NCBI GenBank assembly: GCA_963837695.1
Contig: CAWINZ010000005.1
Span: 1,736,001 to 1,800,000 of the forward strand
Source of the DNA: VRUE01 sp963837695
GTDB taxonomy: Bacteria > Actinomycetota > Thermoleophilia > Solirubrobacterales > 70-9
Direction of reading: 5' to 3'
Length of the DNA: 64,000 bases
Numbering within the stretch: the stretch's first letter is position 1; each line of letters starts with the position of its first letter. The notes under the pieces were generated by a model. The model did not search any database. It had not been told where the DNA came from and saw only the letters and a program-made list of their open reading frames with translations. Both the position numbers and the translations under genes were made by a program. This document shows positions 7,393-15,780 of this stretch, one piece after another.

Positions 7393-8056
7393 GCAGGCCG
7401 TGGAGGAGGTCGAGGTGTCCGGTGGGCTGGTTGGCGATGGTGAGCGGCTCTCGCTCGGCGTCGCCGCGCGTCTCTCCCGCTACCTGCAGGTGCTGACCCA
7501 GGCCCGCAAGATGGGCCACGAGACGATCTCCTCGCAGGAACTGTCGGACTACACCCACATCAACCCGACCCAGATCCGCCGCGACCTCTCCGGCTTCGGC
7601 AAGTTCGGCAAGCGCGGCGTCGGCTACAACGTCGAGTCGCTGGTCGCGGAGATCCGCAAGATCCTGCGCACCTCCGGCCAGCACAACATCGCCCTCTTCG
7701 GCGCCGGCAACCTCGGCCAGGCGATCGCCAGCTCCGACATCTTCGCCGACCACGGCTTCGAGGTCGTCGCGATGTTCGACATCGACCCCGATGTCGTCGG
7801 CAGCCAGGTCGGCAGCCTGCAGATCCGCGATTTCGGCGAGCTCGAGGCGGTCGTCTCCGCGCAGGAGATCGTCGTCGGCGTCCTCGCCGTTCCCCCCGCC
7901 GCCGCGCAGGCCGTCGCCGACCGCCTGGTCGAGGCCGGCGTGAAGATCATCTTCAACTACTCCGAGCAGCTGCTGCAGGTTCCGCCGGAGGTGACGGTGC
8001 ACACCTCCAGCCCCGCTGTCGACCTTCTCTACGCGCTCTACTTCTACCTGACCTGA
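7385..8056 (+). CDS. rex: Redox-sensing transcriptional repressor Rex
   Basis: Dimeric repressor that senses the NADH/NAD+ ratio. Winged-helix DNA-binding part at residues 22-80 (LSRYLQVLTQA, SSQELSDYTHINPTQIRRDLSGFGKFGKRGVGY), then a Rossmann domain with LFGAGNLGQA (nucleotide loop at 106-111) and the swapped C-terminal helix ending SPAVDLLYALYFYL. 223 aa, normal. It lies in a run of overlapping genes from tsaB. I did not find a clear Rex operator nearby, so its targets are probably elsewhere. Confidence 0.97.
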   Translation: MIEQAVEEVEVSGGLVGDGERLSLGVAARLSRYLQVLTQARKMGHETISSQELSDYTHINPTQIRRDLSGFGKFGKRGVGYNVESLVAEIRKILRTSGQHNIALFGAGNLGQAIASSDIFADHGFEVVAMFDIDPDVVGSQVGSLQIRDFGELEAVVSAQEIVVGVLAVPPAAAQAVADRLVEAGVKIIFNYSEQLLQVPPEVTVHTSSPAVDLLYALYFYLT

Positions 8057-8070
8057 GACGGAGCCCGATC

Positions 8071-9237
8071 TTGTCTCTGGACCTCGACCTGGCTCGGGAG
8101 AGATTCGAGTCCTCGACCGACTTCACGATCGGCCTCGAGGAGGAGTTCGCGATCCTCGATCCGGCCACGCTCGAGCTCGAGCACCGCTTTGACGAGCTCT
8201 ACGCCGCCTGCCAGAAGGACGACGTGCTGGCCGGCTCGGCGGCGGGCGAGCTGATCGCCTCGGAGATCGAGATCCGCTCCGGGCGCGCGCAGAGCTTCGG
8301 CGAGGCGGTGTCGGCCCAGCACGAGCGCCGCACACGGCTCTTCGCGCTGGCAGATGAGATGGGGCTGGCGCTGGGGGCGATGGGTACGCACCCGTGGGCG
8401 GACTACCTCGACCAGCGGATCATCGACACGCCCCACTACAACCGGTTGCGGCACGAACTCGGCTGGGTCGCCCAGCGCAACAACACGTGGAGCATGCACG
8501 TCCACATGGGCGTGCGCGGCGCCGACCGCGCGATTGCCGTCTGCGACTGGATGCGCGAGCTGCTGCCGCTGCTGCTGGCGGCCTCCGCCAACTCGCCCTT
8601 CCTCGACCGGCGCGATACCGGCCTGCACACGGTGCGCACCGAGATCTTCACCCGCACCTTTCCCCGCTGCGGCGTCCCGAGCCCCTTCCTCGATTGGGCC
8701 GGCTATGCCGATTTCGTCGGCATGCTGCAGCGGACCGGCAGCGCGGTCGAGTCGACTCAGCTCTGGTGGAGCGTCCGCCCCCACCATCAGTTCGGCACGG
8801 TCGAGGTGCGGATCTGCGACGCGCAGACGCGCGGCGAGGAGTCCTTTGCCCTGGCCGGCCTGGTCGCCGCCTGCATCGCCCAGACGGCGCTCGACTACGA
8901 CGAGCACGGCTACGACGGCGCCGGCGCGCCGCTGCGCGACCGCGAGATCGAGGAGAACCTCTGGCGGGCGATCCGCCACGGGATGAGCGGCAGGCTGATC
9001 GACTTCCGCCGCGGCGAGGAGATCGAGGCGCGGGCGGCCCTTGACGCAGTGCTCGCCTGGACCGGGCCGGCCCGCTCGGCATTGGGGATCGAGCCGCGGC
9101 TGCCGGAGCAAAACGGCGCCCAGCGATCGCGCCAGGCGCTCGACGCCGGAGTTGCCATCGAGGACGTCTATCGGGACGCCGTAGGGGAGACGCACCGCAC
9201 CTATCCGCGCCCCCTTATAGACTCCCGCGCCGCTTAA
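8071..9237 (+). CDS. Glutamate-cysteine ligase family 2 (YbdK-type carboxylate-amine ligase)
   Basis: ATP-dependent ligase of the GCS2 family, which couples a carboxylate (usually glutamate) to an amine (usually cysteine). Features: TIGLEEEFAILDP near residue 20 (metal-binding glutamates), the GTHPWADYLDQR block, HVHMGVRGADRAI, SANSPFLDRRDTG, RTEIFTRTFPR and GTVEVRICD. 388 aa. Start is TTG 8071, 14 bases after rex. Actinobacteria use such enzymes in several thiol or coenzyme pathways, so the product is not certain. It may share a transcript with rex. Confidence 0.88.
   Translation: MSLDLDLARERFESSTDFTIGLEEEFAILDPATLELEHRFDELYAACQKDDVLAGSAAGELIASEIEIRSGRAQSFGEAVSAQHERRTRLFALADEMGLALGAMGTHPWADYLDQRIIDTPHYNRLRHELGWVAQRNNTWSMHVHMGVRGADRAIAVCDWMRELLPLLLAASANSPFLDRRDTGLHTVRTEIFTRTFPRCGVPSPFLDWAGYADFVGMLQRTGSAVESTQLWWSVRPHHQFGTVEVRICDAQTRGEESFALAGLVAACIAQTALDYDEHGYDGAGAPLRDREIEENLWRAIRHGMSGRLIDFRRGEEIEARAALDAVLAWTGPARSALGIEPRLPEQNGAQRSRQALDAGVAIEDVYRDAVGETHRTYPRPLIDSRAA
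9218..9223 (+). promoter_or_regulatory. Candidate -10 (TAGACT) for hppA
   Basis: TAGACT lies inside the last codons of the preceding ligase gene. A start near 9230 would leave a leader of about 29 bases containing the GGAGGA ribosome site at 9246-9251. No good -35 was identified. Confidence 0.35.
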
Positions 9238-9258
9238 ACCCAGCCGGAGGAACCGAAC

Positions 9259-11346
9259 TTGACCAGCTTCTTGACCGAATACGGAGTCGTCGTTGCGCTT
9301 GTCTGCGCAGGGGCGGCAGTGCTCTATGGATTGATCGTCACGCAACGCCTGCTGAAGAAGTCGCCAGGCAACGAGCGGATGCAGGAAATCTCAGGGGCGG
9401 TGCAGGAGGGGGCCAAGGCCTACCTCAACCGCCAGTACACGATCATCGCCGCCGTCGCGGTGCCGATTGCGATCGTGCTCTGGCTCCTGCAGGATTACAA
9501 GACCGCGATCGGATTCGTGATCGGCGGCGTCCTCTCGGGCGCCACCGGCTTCATCGGGATGAACCTCTCGGTGCGCGCCAACTCGCGTGTCGCCGAGGCG
9601 GCCCGCGGCGGCGTGCCGCCGGCTCTCGACGTCGCCTTCAAGGGTGGCTCGGTCACCGGCCTGCTCGTCGTCGGCCTCGCCCTCTTCGGCGTCGCCGGCT
9701 ACTTCGGCCTGCTCGTCCTCACCGGATCGAGCGACAAGGAGGCCGTCGACGCGCTCGTCGGCCTCGGCTTCGGCGGCTCGCTGATCTCCGTCTTCGCCCG
9801 GCTCGGCGGCGGCATCTTCACCAAGGCGGCCGATGTCGGCGCCGACCTGGTCGGCAAGGTCGAGGCGGGAATCCCCGAGGATGACCCGCGCAACCCGGCC
9901 GTGATCGCCGACAACGTCGGCGACAACGTCGGCGACTGCGCCGGCATGGCCGCCGACCTGTTCGAGACCTACGCGGTCACCTCGGTCGCCGTGATGCTGC
10001 TCGGCGTCCTCACCTTCACCGGCTCGGGCGGCGACTTCGCCCGCGAGGTGGCGATCTTCCCGCTGGTCATCGGCGCCGTCGCGATCATCGCCTCGATCAT
10101 CGGGGCGCTCTCGGTGCGGACCAAATCCGACCGGGTCGAGGGAGCCCTGTACCAGGGCCTGATCATCTCCGGGATCCTCTCGATCGCGGCCTTCTACCCC
10201 GTCACCGACTGGTTGATGAGCGACCCGGTGCGGCTCGGCCTCAGCACCGCGGCTAAGTCGGTCACCGTGACCGACCTCTGGCTCTGCGCGGTGATCGGCG
10301 TCGCGGTCACGGCGCTACTTTTTGTCATCACCGAATTCTATACCTCGACCCGCTTCCGGCCGGTCAAGACGATCGCCAAGGCCTCGGAGACCGGTCACGC
10401 GACCAACATCATCCAAGGGCTGGCTCAGGGCTTCCAGTCGACGGCGGCTCCGGCGTTGGTTCTGGCGCTGGCGATCCTCGCGGCGAACGAGCTCGCCGGC
10501 ATCTACGGCATCGGCATCGCCGTGATGGCGCAGCTCTCGCTCTGCGGTCTGATCGTCGCACTCGACGCCTTCGGGCCGATCACCGACAACGCCGGCGGCA
10601 TCGCCGAGATGGCCGACCTGCCCGAGGAGGTCCGCAACGTCACCGATCCGCTCGATGCGGTCGGCAACACGACCAAGGCGGTCACCAAGGGTTACGCGAT
10701 CGGCTCCGCGGCGCTTGCCGCCCTGGTCCTGTTCGCGGCATTCAAGAGCGAACTCGCCGGCGAGGCGCCGGCCGGATTCGATCTCAACGGCCTCTTCAAC
10801 CTGAGCAGCCCCGATGTCCTGATCGGGCTGATCATCGGCGGCATGATGGTCTACCTGTTCGCGGCATTCGCGATCGAGGCTGTCGGCCGCGCCGGCGGCC
10901 AGGTGGTCGAACAGGTCCGCGAGCAGTTCCGCGAACACCCGGGGATCATGGAGGGCACCGAAAAACCGGACTACGCGAAAACGGTCAGCATCGTCACCCT
11001 GGCGGCGCAGAAAGAGATGATCCTGCCCGCGCTGATCCCGATCCTCGTCCCGGTCGTCGTCGGGCTGCTCAGCGTCGACGCGCTCGGCGGGCTGCTGATC
11101 GGCGTCATCGTCGTCGGGCTCTTCGCGGCGATCTCGATGACCGCCGGCGGCGGCGCCTGGGACAACGCCAAGAAGCTGATCGAGGACGGTGCCCACGGCG
11201 GCAAAGGCTCCCCGGCGCACGAAGCCTCGGTGACCGGCGACACGGTCGGCGATCCCTACAAGGACACGGCCGGCCCGGCGATCAACCCGATGATCAAGGT
11301 GGCCAACATCGTCGCCATCCTGATCATCCCGATAGTTCACTTTTAA
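9259..11346 (+). CDS. hppA: Membrane-bound proton-pumping pyrophosphatase (K+-independent type)
   Basis: Hydrolyses pyrophosphate in the cytosol and pumps H+ outward across the membrane. 695 aa, about 16 membrane segments. Key cytosolic motifs are present: GGIFTKAADVGADLVGKVEAGIPEDDPRNPAVIADNVGDNVGDCAGM split over two pyrophosphate-binding aspartate clusters, ITDNAGGIAEMA, and the C-terminal GGGAWDNAKK and GDTVGDPYKDTAGPAINPMIK. Lys473 in GNTTKAVTKG is the residue that marks the K+-independent subfamily (Ala in K+-dependent enzymes). TTG start, with GGAGG ten bases upstream. Probably transcribed from its own promoter and ended by the palindromes at 11354-11491. Confidence 0.96.
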   Translation: MTSFLTEYGVVVALVCAGAAVLYGLIVTQRLLKKSPGNERMQEISGAVQEGAKAYLNRQYTIIAAVAVPIAIVLWLLQDYKTAIGFVIGGVLSGATGFIGMNLSVRANSRVAEAARGGVPPALDVAFKGGSVTGLLVVGLALFGVAGYFGLLVLTGSSDKEAVDALVGLGFGGSLISVFARLGGGIFTKAADVGADLVGKVEAGIPEDDPRNPAVIADNVGDNVGDCAGMAADLFETYAVTSVAVMLLGVLTFTGSGGDFAREVAIFPLVIGAVAIIASIIGALSVRTKSDRVEGALYQGLIISGILSIAAFYPVTDWLMSDPVRLGLSTAAKSVTVTDLWLCAVIGVAVTALLFVITEFYTSTRFRPVKTIAKASETGHATNIIQGLAQGFQSTAAPALVLALAILAANELAGIYGIGIAVMAQLSLCGLIVALDAFGPITDNAGGIAEMADLPEEVRNVTDPLDAVGNTTKAVTKGYAIGSAALAALVLFAAFKSELAGEAPAGFDLNGLFNLSSPDVLIGLIIGGMMVYLFAAFAIEAVGRAGGQVVEQVREQFREHPGIMEGTEKPDYAKTVSIVTLAAQKEMILPALIPILVPVVVGLLSVDALGGLLIGVIVVGLFAAISMTAGGGAWDNAKKLIEDGAHGGKGSPAHEASVTGDTVGDPYKDTAGPAINPMIKVANIVAILIIPIVHF

Positions 11347-11353
11347 GCATGCG

Positions 11354-11491
11354 AGGGGGAGGGGCAGAGGTGCCCCTCCCGCCTGGCTGGGTTTCTCGCC
11401 TGCACCGCGCCGCCGGCTGTCCGAGGAGCGCCGAGCGGGGCGAGAAACAGGACGCCGCTGCGCGGGAGGGGCACCCTGCCCCTCCTCGTGC
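11354..11491 (+). repeat. Large imperfect palindrome downstream of hppA
   Basis: Two outer arms (about 11354-11400 and 11440-11491) are imperfectly complementary, and each arm contains its own perfect hairpin of GAGGGGCA with TGCCCCTC (11359-11378 with a four-base loop, and 11466-11484 with a three-base loop). The inner parts pair GTTTCTCGCC with GGCGAGAAAC. It can form either two local hairpins or one long stem. A likely role is termination of hppA, although no U-tract follows. Confidence 0.65.
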
Positions 11492-11500
11492 AGCTTGTCC

Positions 11501-12715
11501 TGACCCGGCTTATCCCGAATAAATGCGATTCGTGCTGGGGATTCGGGCGAAGGCTGGCGTGGGCGCTGGCTGGCGTCGGCTCTGCTCTTTCGCTCGTCCC
11601 GTCGGCACCACCATCCAGCCAACGACAAGTTCGAAGACGCGGAGGTGCTCGGGCCTGCGCTGCCGATTCGAGGTGAGTCAGGCCGACCTGTGGCCCCACC
11701 GAAGATCGACGGTGACGCGTTTTCGAGGTCTTGTGCAAGCTCTCGGTTGTTCGCTGGCAGGCGCCGAGCACGGAATCCGTACGATCGTAGCTGCGGCCGG
11801 CTTCCACAGCCTTCGTCTTCTCGGACGGAAGCGAGCTCTGTGACCGAGGTTGGTCGAGCGGCAACGCCGACGAAGGCCCGCACTGTCCGAATCGAAGGCC
11901 GGGAGTTCACCTTCAAGGCGACTGTGCCGGAACCACGTACGGTCTGGTCGATTTGCCAACAAGCTTCCATCGTCCAGGAGCGTCATCGAAGGCGAATTCA
12001 TTGCGCACGAACTACGCAGCTGCCTGGCGCTCGAGCAAGTTGACCTCGTCGCCGTTGCTTTGGAAGCGTTGCCGCTGATGCAGGAACAGATCTATCGGCG
12101 TCCGGCATCTGGGTACACCTGGGGTGCCAGCAAGGAGGTCGGGGAGCCGGCCCAGGGTGATCCACCGATGAGCTCGCTGAACTCATTGACCGCTCCAGCA
12201 TAGAGCAATGCCCGAAATCGGTGCCTGCTGAACGCGTTCTCCGCTGTACGACCTTCCACGGCGATGCGGTCTACGCGCTGACCAACTCACGCTCGAACGC
12301 GCGCTGTACGCGCCGTTCGTTGCGTTTGCCGTTTCAGGTATCGGATTCGTAGGAGGGCGTGCGGAACGGAGATGGCGATGACGTGGCGGACTCTCGCAGG
12401 TTGTCTTTGTCGGCTAGCCTTCGCACCTCGCTTTCTCTTTTGACGATCCAAGCTCAAAGAACGAGCAGGGACGGAGAAGACGCCGGCGGCATCGACGATC
12501 CGTAAGCGCGGTGACAGGAGCGCTCACCGACCTTCGCCTTCCAATTCAGCCCAACGAGCCCGAGCTCGACCTTTCGCTGCAACCACGAGGAAGAGCCGCT
12601 CCCAAATGCCGCCCAGCGAACGTAGCGGTACCCAAGGCCGATCAGCCAAATGAGCCAAGCGCTTGCCGTGTATGCTCTGCCGGAAGCCGACCCTACATTC
12701 GCGGTTCGGCTCAGT
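11501..12715 (+). other. Gene-poor stretch, probably eroded accessory DNA
   Basis: About 1.2 kb without a convincing gene on either strand. Short open frames exist (for example 11523-11843, 11850-12203 and 12511-12777 on plus, 11678-12001 on minus) but they have unbiased codon positions, no ribosome sites and no recognisable motifs. Base composition is less GC-rich than the flanks. A short peptide stretch near 11880-11950 (VRIEGREFTFKATVPEPRTVW) looks protein-like and is cut off by frame changes, which suggests a decayed gene. Confidence 0.5.
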
Positions 12716-13012
12716 TCACCGTGCCAATCGACCGGTTAGCCCGTTCACAAGCCGACAGTCGCGAGCTGTGGACCTAGTCGGAGGCCAGCGAGAGCCCATG
12801 CGCCCGCTGCTCGGTCGGACTGGTCGCGCTGGCAGTGCGTCCACTAGCTCCCGAGGGAGGCGTTTGCGGGCGTCCCAGATCTCGAAGCCCATCAGGTGTC
12901 CGTCGTCGGGGTCGCGATCGATCAGACCCCAAGGGTGCTCCTCGCTCACCGCGCTGCCCTGCTCGAAGGAGAGCAAGGCGATATCCACCTCGGGATCGTA
13001 GTGAAGGTGCAT
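12716..13012 (-). CDS. DUF2283 family protein
   Basis: The first 60 residues fit the small DUF2283 family: MHLHYDPEVDIALLSF, then a segment where the family has a turn, GLIDRDPDDGHLMGFEIWDARKRLP, which matches the usual VxVDxDExGxxxGxEIxxA pattern. Homologues are about 60-90 aa cytosolic proteins often next to a DUF4258-type gene and proposed as antitoxin-like. The reading frame continues about 35 residues beyond the domain (RPVRPSSGRMG onward), which may be read-through into non-coding DNA. Start ATG 13012. A possible DUF4258 remnant lies directly upstream at 13058-13207 on the same strand. Confidence 0.7.
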   Translation of the reverse strand: MHLHYDPEVDIALLSFEQGSAVSEEHPWGLIDRDPDDGHLMGFEIWDARKRLPRELVDALPARPVRPSSGRMGSRWPPTRSTARDCRLVNGLTGRLAR

Positions 13013-13057
13013 GATGGGACCAAGGATAGCGCGACCTCACCTCACAGCGGCGATAGC

Positions 13058-13207
13058 TCACGCGTGCACGGATTGCCTGTCCTTGCCATGTGGGTGGTCG
13101 TAGACAGAAAACCTGCGTCGATCCTGAACAGTGATGCGCCACTGCGCCGTCCTGATTGATCGCTCGGGCGCATGGCATCTCGATTGCCCCCACCAGGTCA
13201 CGCGCAT
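13058..13207 (-). pseudogene. Possible remnant of a DUF4258-like toxin gene
   Basis: A 49-residue frame from ATG 13207 starts MRVTWWGQSRCHAPERS and ends WRITVQDRRRFSVYDHPHGKDRQSVHA. The C-terminal pattern (hydrophobic strand, basic turn, VYDHP) resembles the end of DUF4258 proteins, which are common partners of DUF2283. The central helix is missing or out of frame. This is a weak call, resting on position next to the DUF2283 gene and short motif likeness. Confidence 0.25.
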
Positions 13208-13290
13208 CCAGATCGCGCTCGGCAGCCGATGGGCGGCATGCTCGTCCAGAAGAAACGCCGGACGCTGGGCGTGGCGCTTGGTGGAGGTCG

Positions 13291-13854
13291 ATGCAGCCAC
13301 TAAGGCTCAAGGCGCCAGCGAGCGAATCTCTCCCGGAAATCACCGTCGGTGATCCGTCCAAGGCACTGCGTTGGCCTTCGCGGCCGGTATTGTCGGCGCG
13401 GGTGGTCGAGAGGGAACTGCAGCGGGTTGAGAAGCCCTGGGGGCATGAGATCTGGTGGGCTCACACCGACGATTACGCGGGCAAGCTCCTCGTCGTCAAT
13501 GCCGGTCACGCGCTCTCCTTGCAGTTCCATCGCGAAAAGGACGAGACCTCCTATCTTCTCTCGGGCCGGTTGCGACTGACCCGCGGTGCGAGCGCTGAGG
13601 AGTTGGACGAGCAGGAGATCGAGCCGGGGCAGGCATGGCGGAACGAACCCGGCACCGTTCACTCAATCGAGGCTCTGGAGGACTCGGTGGTGTTGGAGGT
13701 CTCGACCGCGCATCTCGAGGACGTCGTGCGCCTGCAGGATCGCTACGGGCGCTCAGAAGCCGCTAGACAGGCCGGCGAGGCTGACTACGCGATGGCTCAG
13801 GATAGCCGTCAGCAGGTCGGCGACTCGCGTTGCTCCTCCACGACTTGCCTGTAG
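13291..13854 (+). CDS. Cupin-domain protein related to mannose-6-phosphate isomerase C-terminus
   Basis: 187 aa from ATG 13291. From about residue 45 it is a single cupin: VEKPWGHEIWWAHTDDYAGKLLVVNAGHALSLQFHREKDETSYLLSGRLRL is the typical sugar-isomerase cupin motif (HxH...E metal site), followed by GQAWRNEPGTVHSIEALEDSVVLEVSTAHLEDVVRLQDRYGR. Likely acts on a sugar phosphate or binds one. Catalytic role unproven. GTG 13401 would give a shorter protein starting just before the cupin. The last 46 bases overlap the 3' end of the convergent DUF559 pseudogene, so the C-terminal 15 residues may be recent. Confidence 0.8.
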   Translation: MQPLRLKAPASESLPEITVGDPSKALRWPSRPVLSARVVERELQRVEKPWGHEIWWAHTDDYAGKLLVVNAGHALSLQFHREKDETSYLLSGRLRLTRGASAEELDEQEIEPGQAWRNEPGTVHSIEALEDSVVLEVSTAHLEDVVRLQDRYGRSEAARQAGEADYAMAQDSRQQVGDSRCSSTTCL

Positions 13855-14610
13855 GAGAGCCTGACCACCTCGAAGCCAAGCGCCTTGAGCCTCAGATCGC
13901 GGTCGCGATCGTCCTCGAATGCCTCGCGGCCGCTGTGGTACTTGAAGCCGTCGGTCTCCACGATCAGCTGACTCTCGCGCCAGAGGAAATCGACCAGCAG
14001 CGAGTCGATTCGCACGTTGACCTCCGGCGTCGGCAGGCCATATCGCTTGCAGAGCTGGAGGAACAGATGCTCCAGCTCGCTTCTGGTTCGGTCGGCCTCT
14101 GTTGGTTTGTCGACTGGAGCCCCAGGACACCGGCTTGGCGGATCGCCCGTTTCAGCTCCTGGGCAGACGCCGCGCCCCTGTGTCGTCTGACCGACGCGTA
14201 GCGCAGATCGGCGATCGTGCGAGCCGGAGTGGTCACGGGAATAGCTACGCGCTGGCGGTATGGCACGGTCCAAGAGTTCGAGAGCGGTGGAGACGGAGGC
14301 CGTTGCGGCGACCGCCCGCTGATACGGGTAATAGCTACGCGATGGACGGTATCGGCACGAGGCCAGAGCGTTGCAGCGCTGCGGTGGCTTAGGACCCCGG
14401 AAGGGAGCACCCTGCCATCAGCGTCCCTCCTGGGAAAGGTAGCTGTGACCGACGGCGTAAACGCCGCGATGAACCCGATGCAGCCGGCCAGCACGGACTC
14501 GTCCCTGACGGCCGACGGTCACGCCGGCAGCGCGCAACTGCACGATCGTCAGCACCCCGTGCTGCTGTTCGGCGATCCGGCCGATGTGACGGTCGCTTGT
14601 GGCGGCTTTC
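13809..14610 (-). pseudogene. Frameshifted AbiEi-N / DUF559 protein
   Basis: Three minus-strand frames together make one protein of the type encoded at 49310-50245. Frame one (about 14600-14418) has the AbiEi-like winged-helix start HIGRIAEQQHGVLTIVQLRAAG and LHRVHRGVYAVGHSYLS. Frame two (about 14400-14110) has GVLSHRSAATLW and VAIPVTTPARTIADL. Frame three (about 14105-13809) has the DUF559 PD-(D/E)XK-like core SLLVDFLWRESQLIVETDGFKYHSGREAFEDDRDRDLRLKALGFEVVRLSYRQV. At least two frameshifts separate them, and an imperfect direct repeat (around 14233-14270 and 14325-14365) sits in the middle. Probably non-functional. Confidence 0.8.
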
Positions 14611-14651
14611 TGGTCGATATGACCTATAAGCCGCCACGCACACAACCCGCC

Positions 14652-14657
14652 GATAAT
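14652..14657 (+). promoter_or_regulatory. -10 box (GATAAT) of the FMN oxidoreductase gene
   Basis: GATAAT ends seven bases before GTG 14665, which would make that GTG the leaderless start. The upstream ATG 14656 falls inside the box, so it is unlikely to be used. Confidence 0.5.
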
Positions 14658-14664
14658 GCTCGCC

Positions 14665-15756
14665 GTGATCGAGGGGTTGATCAACGTCGCCGACTTCGAG
14701 CGGGTTGCGGCTGAGAAGTTGGATGCCGGGGTCGCCGGGTATTTCTTCGGCGGCGCCGGCGATGAGCTGACGCTGCGGGAGAACGTTGCTGCTTGGTCGG
14801 GCTGGCGGTTGCGGCCGCGGGCGCTTGCCGGGCTGGGTGAGTGGTCGACCGGGATCGAGCTGCTGGGAGGGGACGTTTCGATGCCGGTGCTGGTGGCGCC
14901 GGTTGCCTATCAGGGGCTGGTCGATCCGGATGGGGAGGAGGCGATGGCCCGGGCGGCTGCTGCGGCGGGGACGGTCATGTGCCTCTCGACGCTGGCGACG
15001 CGGCGGCCGCGGCCGGTTGCCGAAGCGGCGCCTGGGGGCCGGCGCTGGTTTCAGCTCTACTGCTTCAAGGACCGGGCCGTGACCCGGGTGCTGATCGAGG
15101 AGGCGGTCGACTGTGGCTACGAGGCGATCGTGGTGACGGTCGATGCGCCCCGCGGCGGCAACCGCGAGCGCGACCGGCGGACCGGGTTCGCGATCCCCGA
15201 GGAGCTCGGTGTGCCGAGCGTCGAAGCCGCGCTTGGCTCGGATCGCGCGGTGACGATCGAGGAGACGTTCGCTCTGATGGACCCGGCGCTGAGCTGGGCC
15301 GACCTCGAGAATCTGGCATCGGACTGCCGCGTGCCGGTCCTGGTCAAGGGCGTGCTCACCGCCGAGGATGCGGCCCTGGCGGTCGATCATGGCGCCGCCG
15401 GGGTCGTCGTCTCCAACCACGGCGGGCGCCAGCTCGACCGCTGCCTCGCCACCGCCGACGCGCTATCTGAGGTCGTCGAGGCGGTCGCTGGGCGCGGCAC
15501 GGTGCTGGTCGACGGCGGCATCCGGCGCGGTGTCGATGTCGCGATCGCGCTCGCCCTTGGCGCCGACGCCGTGCTGGTCGGGCGAGCGGCGCTCTGGGGG
15601 CTGGCGGTCGGCGGGGAGGCCGGCGCTCGGCGCGTGCTCGAGCTGCTGCGCGAGGAGTTCGAGCTGACCCTGGCGCTCTGCGGTTGCGCCTCGCCGGCCG
15701 GGCTCGGCGCCGCCCACCTGCGGAGAGCACCGGCGATCTCCGTATATTCGGACTGA
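14665..15756 (+). CDS. FMN-dependent alpha-hydroxy-acid oxidase/dehydrogenase
   Basis: Member of the L-lactate dehydrogenase / glycolate oxidase / mandelate dehydrogenase family (TIM barrel, FMN). Motifs: NVADFERVAAEKLDAGVAGYFFGGAGDELTLREN, the FMN-binding VAPVAYQGLVDPDGE, WFQLYCFKDR, VTVDAP, PVLVKGVLTAEDA (FMN lysine), VVSNHGGRQLD containing the catalytic histidine and substrate arginine, and VLVDGGIRRGVDVAIALALGADAVLVGRA. About 363 aa, normal for the family. The substrate is not predictable. Lactate, glycolate or a similar 2-hydroxy acid is likely. Separated by 24 bases from the permease at 15781, which may be on the same transcript. Confidence 0.92.
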   Translation: MIEGLINVADFERVAAEKLDAGVAGYFFGGAGDELTLRENVAAWSGWRLRPRALAGLGEWSTGIELLGGDVSMPVLVAPVAYQGLVDPDGEEAMARAAAAAGTVMCLSTLATRRPRPVAEAAPGGRRWFQLYCFKDRAVTRVLIEEAVDCGYEAIVVTVDAPRGGNRERDRRTGFAIPEELGVPSVEAALGSDRAVTIEETFALMDPALSWADLENLASDCRVPVLVKGVLTAEDAALAVDHGAAGVVVSNHGGRQLDRCLATADALSEVVEAVAGRGTVLVDGGIRRGVDVAIALALGADAVLVGRAALWGLAVGGEAGARRVLELLREEFELTLALCGCASPAGLGAAHLRRAPAISVYSD

Positions 15757-15780
15757 GTGACCGGCCTCTCTACCTGATCG

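Noticed and set aside
11523..11843. 106-codon plus-strand frame after hppA
   Set aside because: No ribosome site, no -10 at the proper distance, arginine/serine-rich random composition.
10315..11970. 551-codon minus-strand open frame antisense to hppA
   Set aside because: Typical high-GC shadow: charged low-complexity sequence (Asp/Arg/Gln-rich), no motifs, fully antisense to a well-defined gene.
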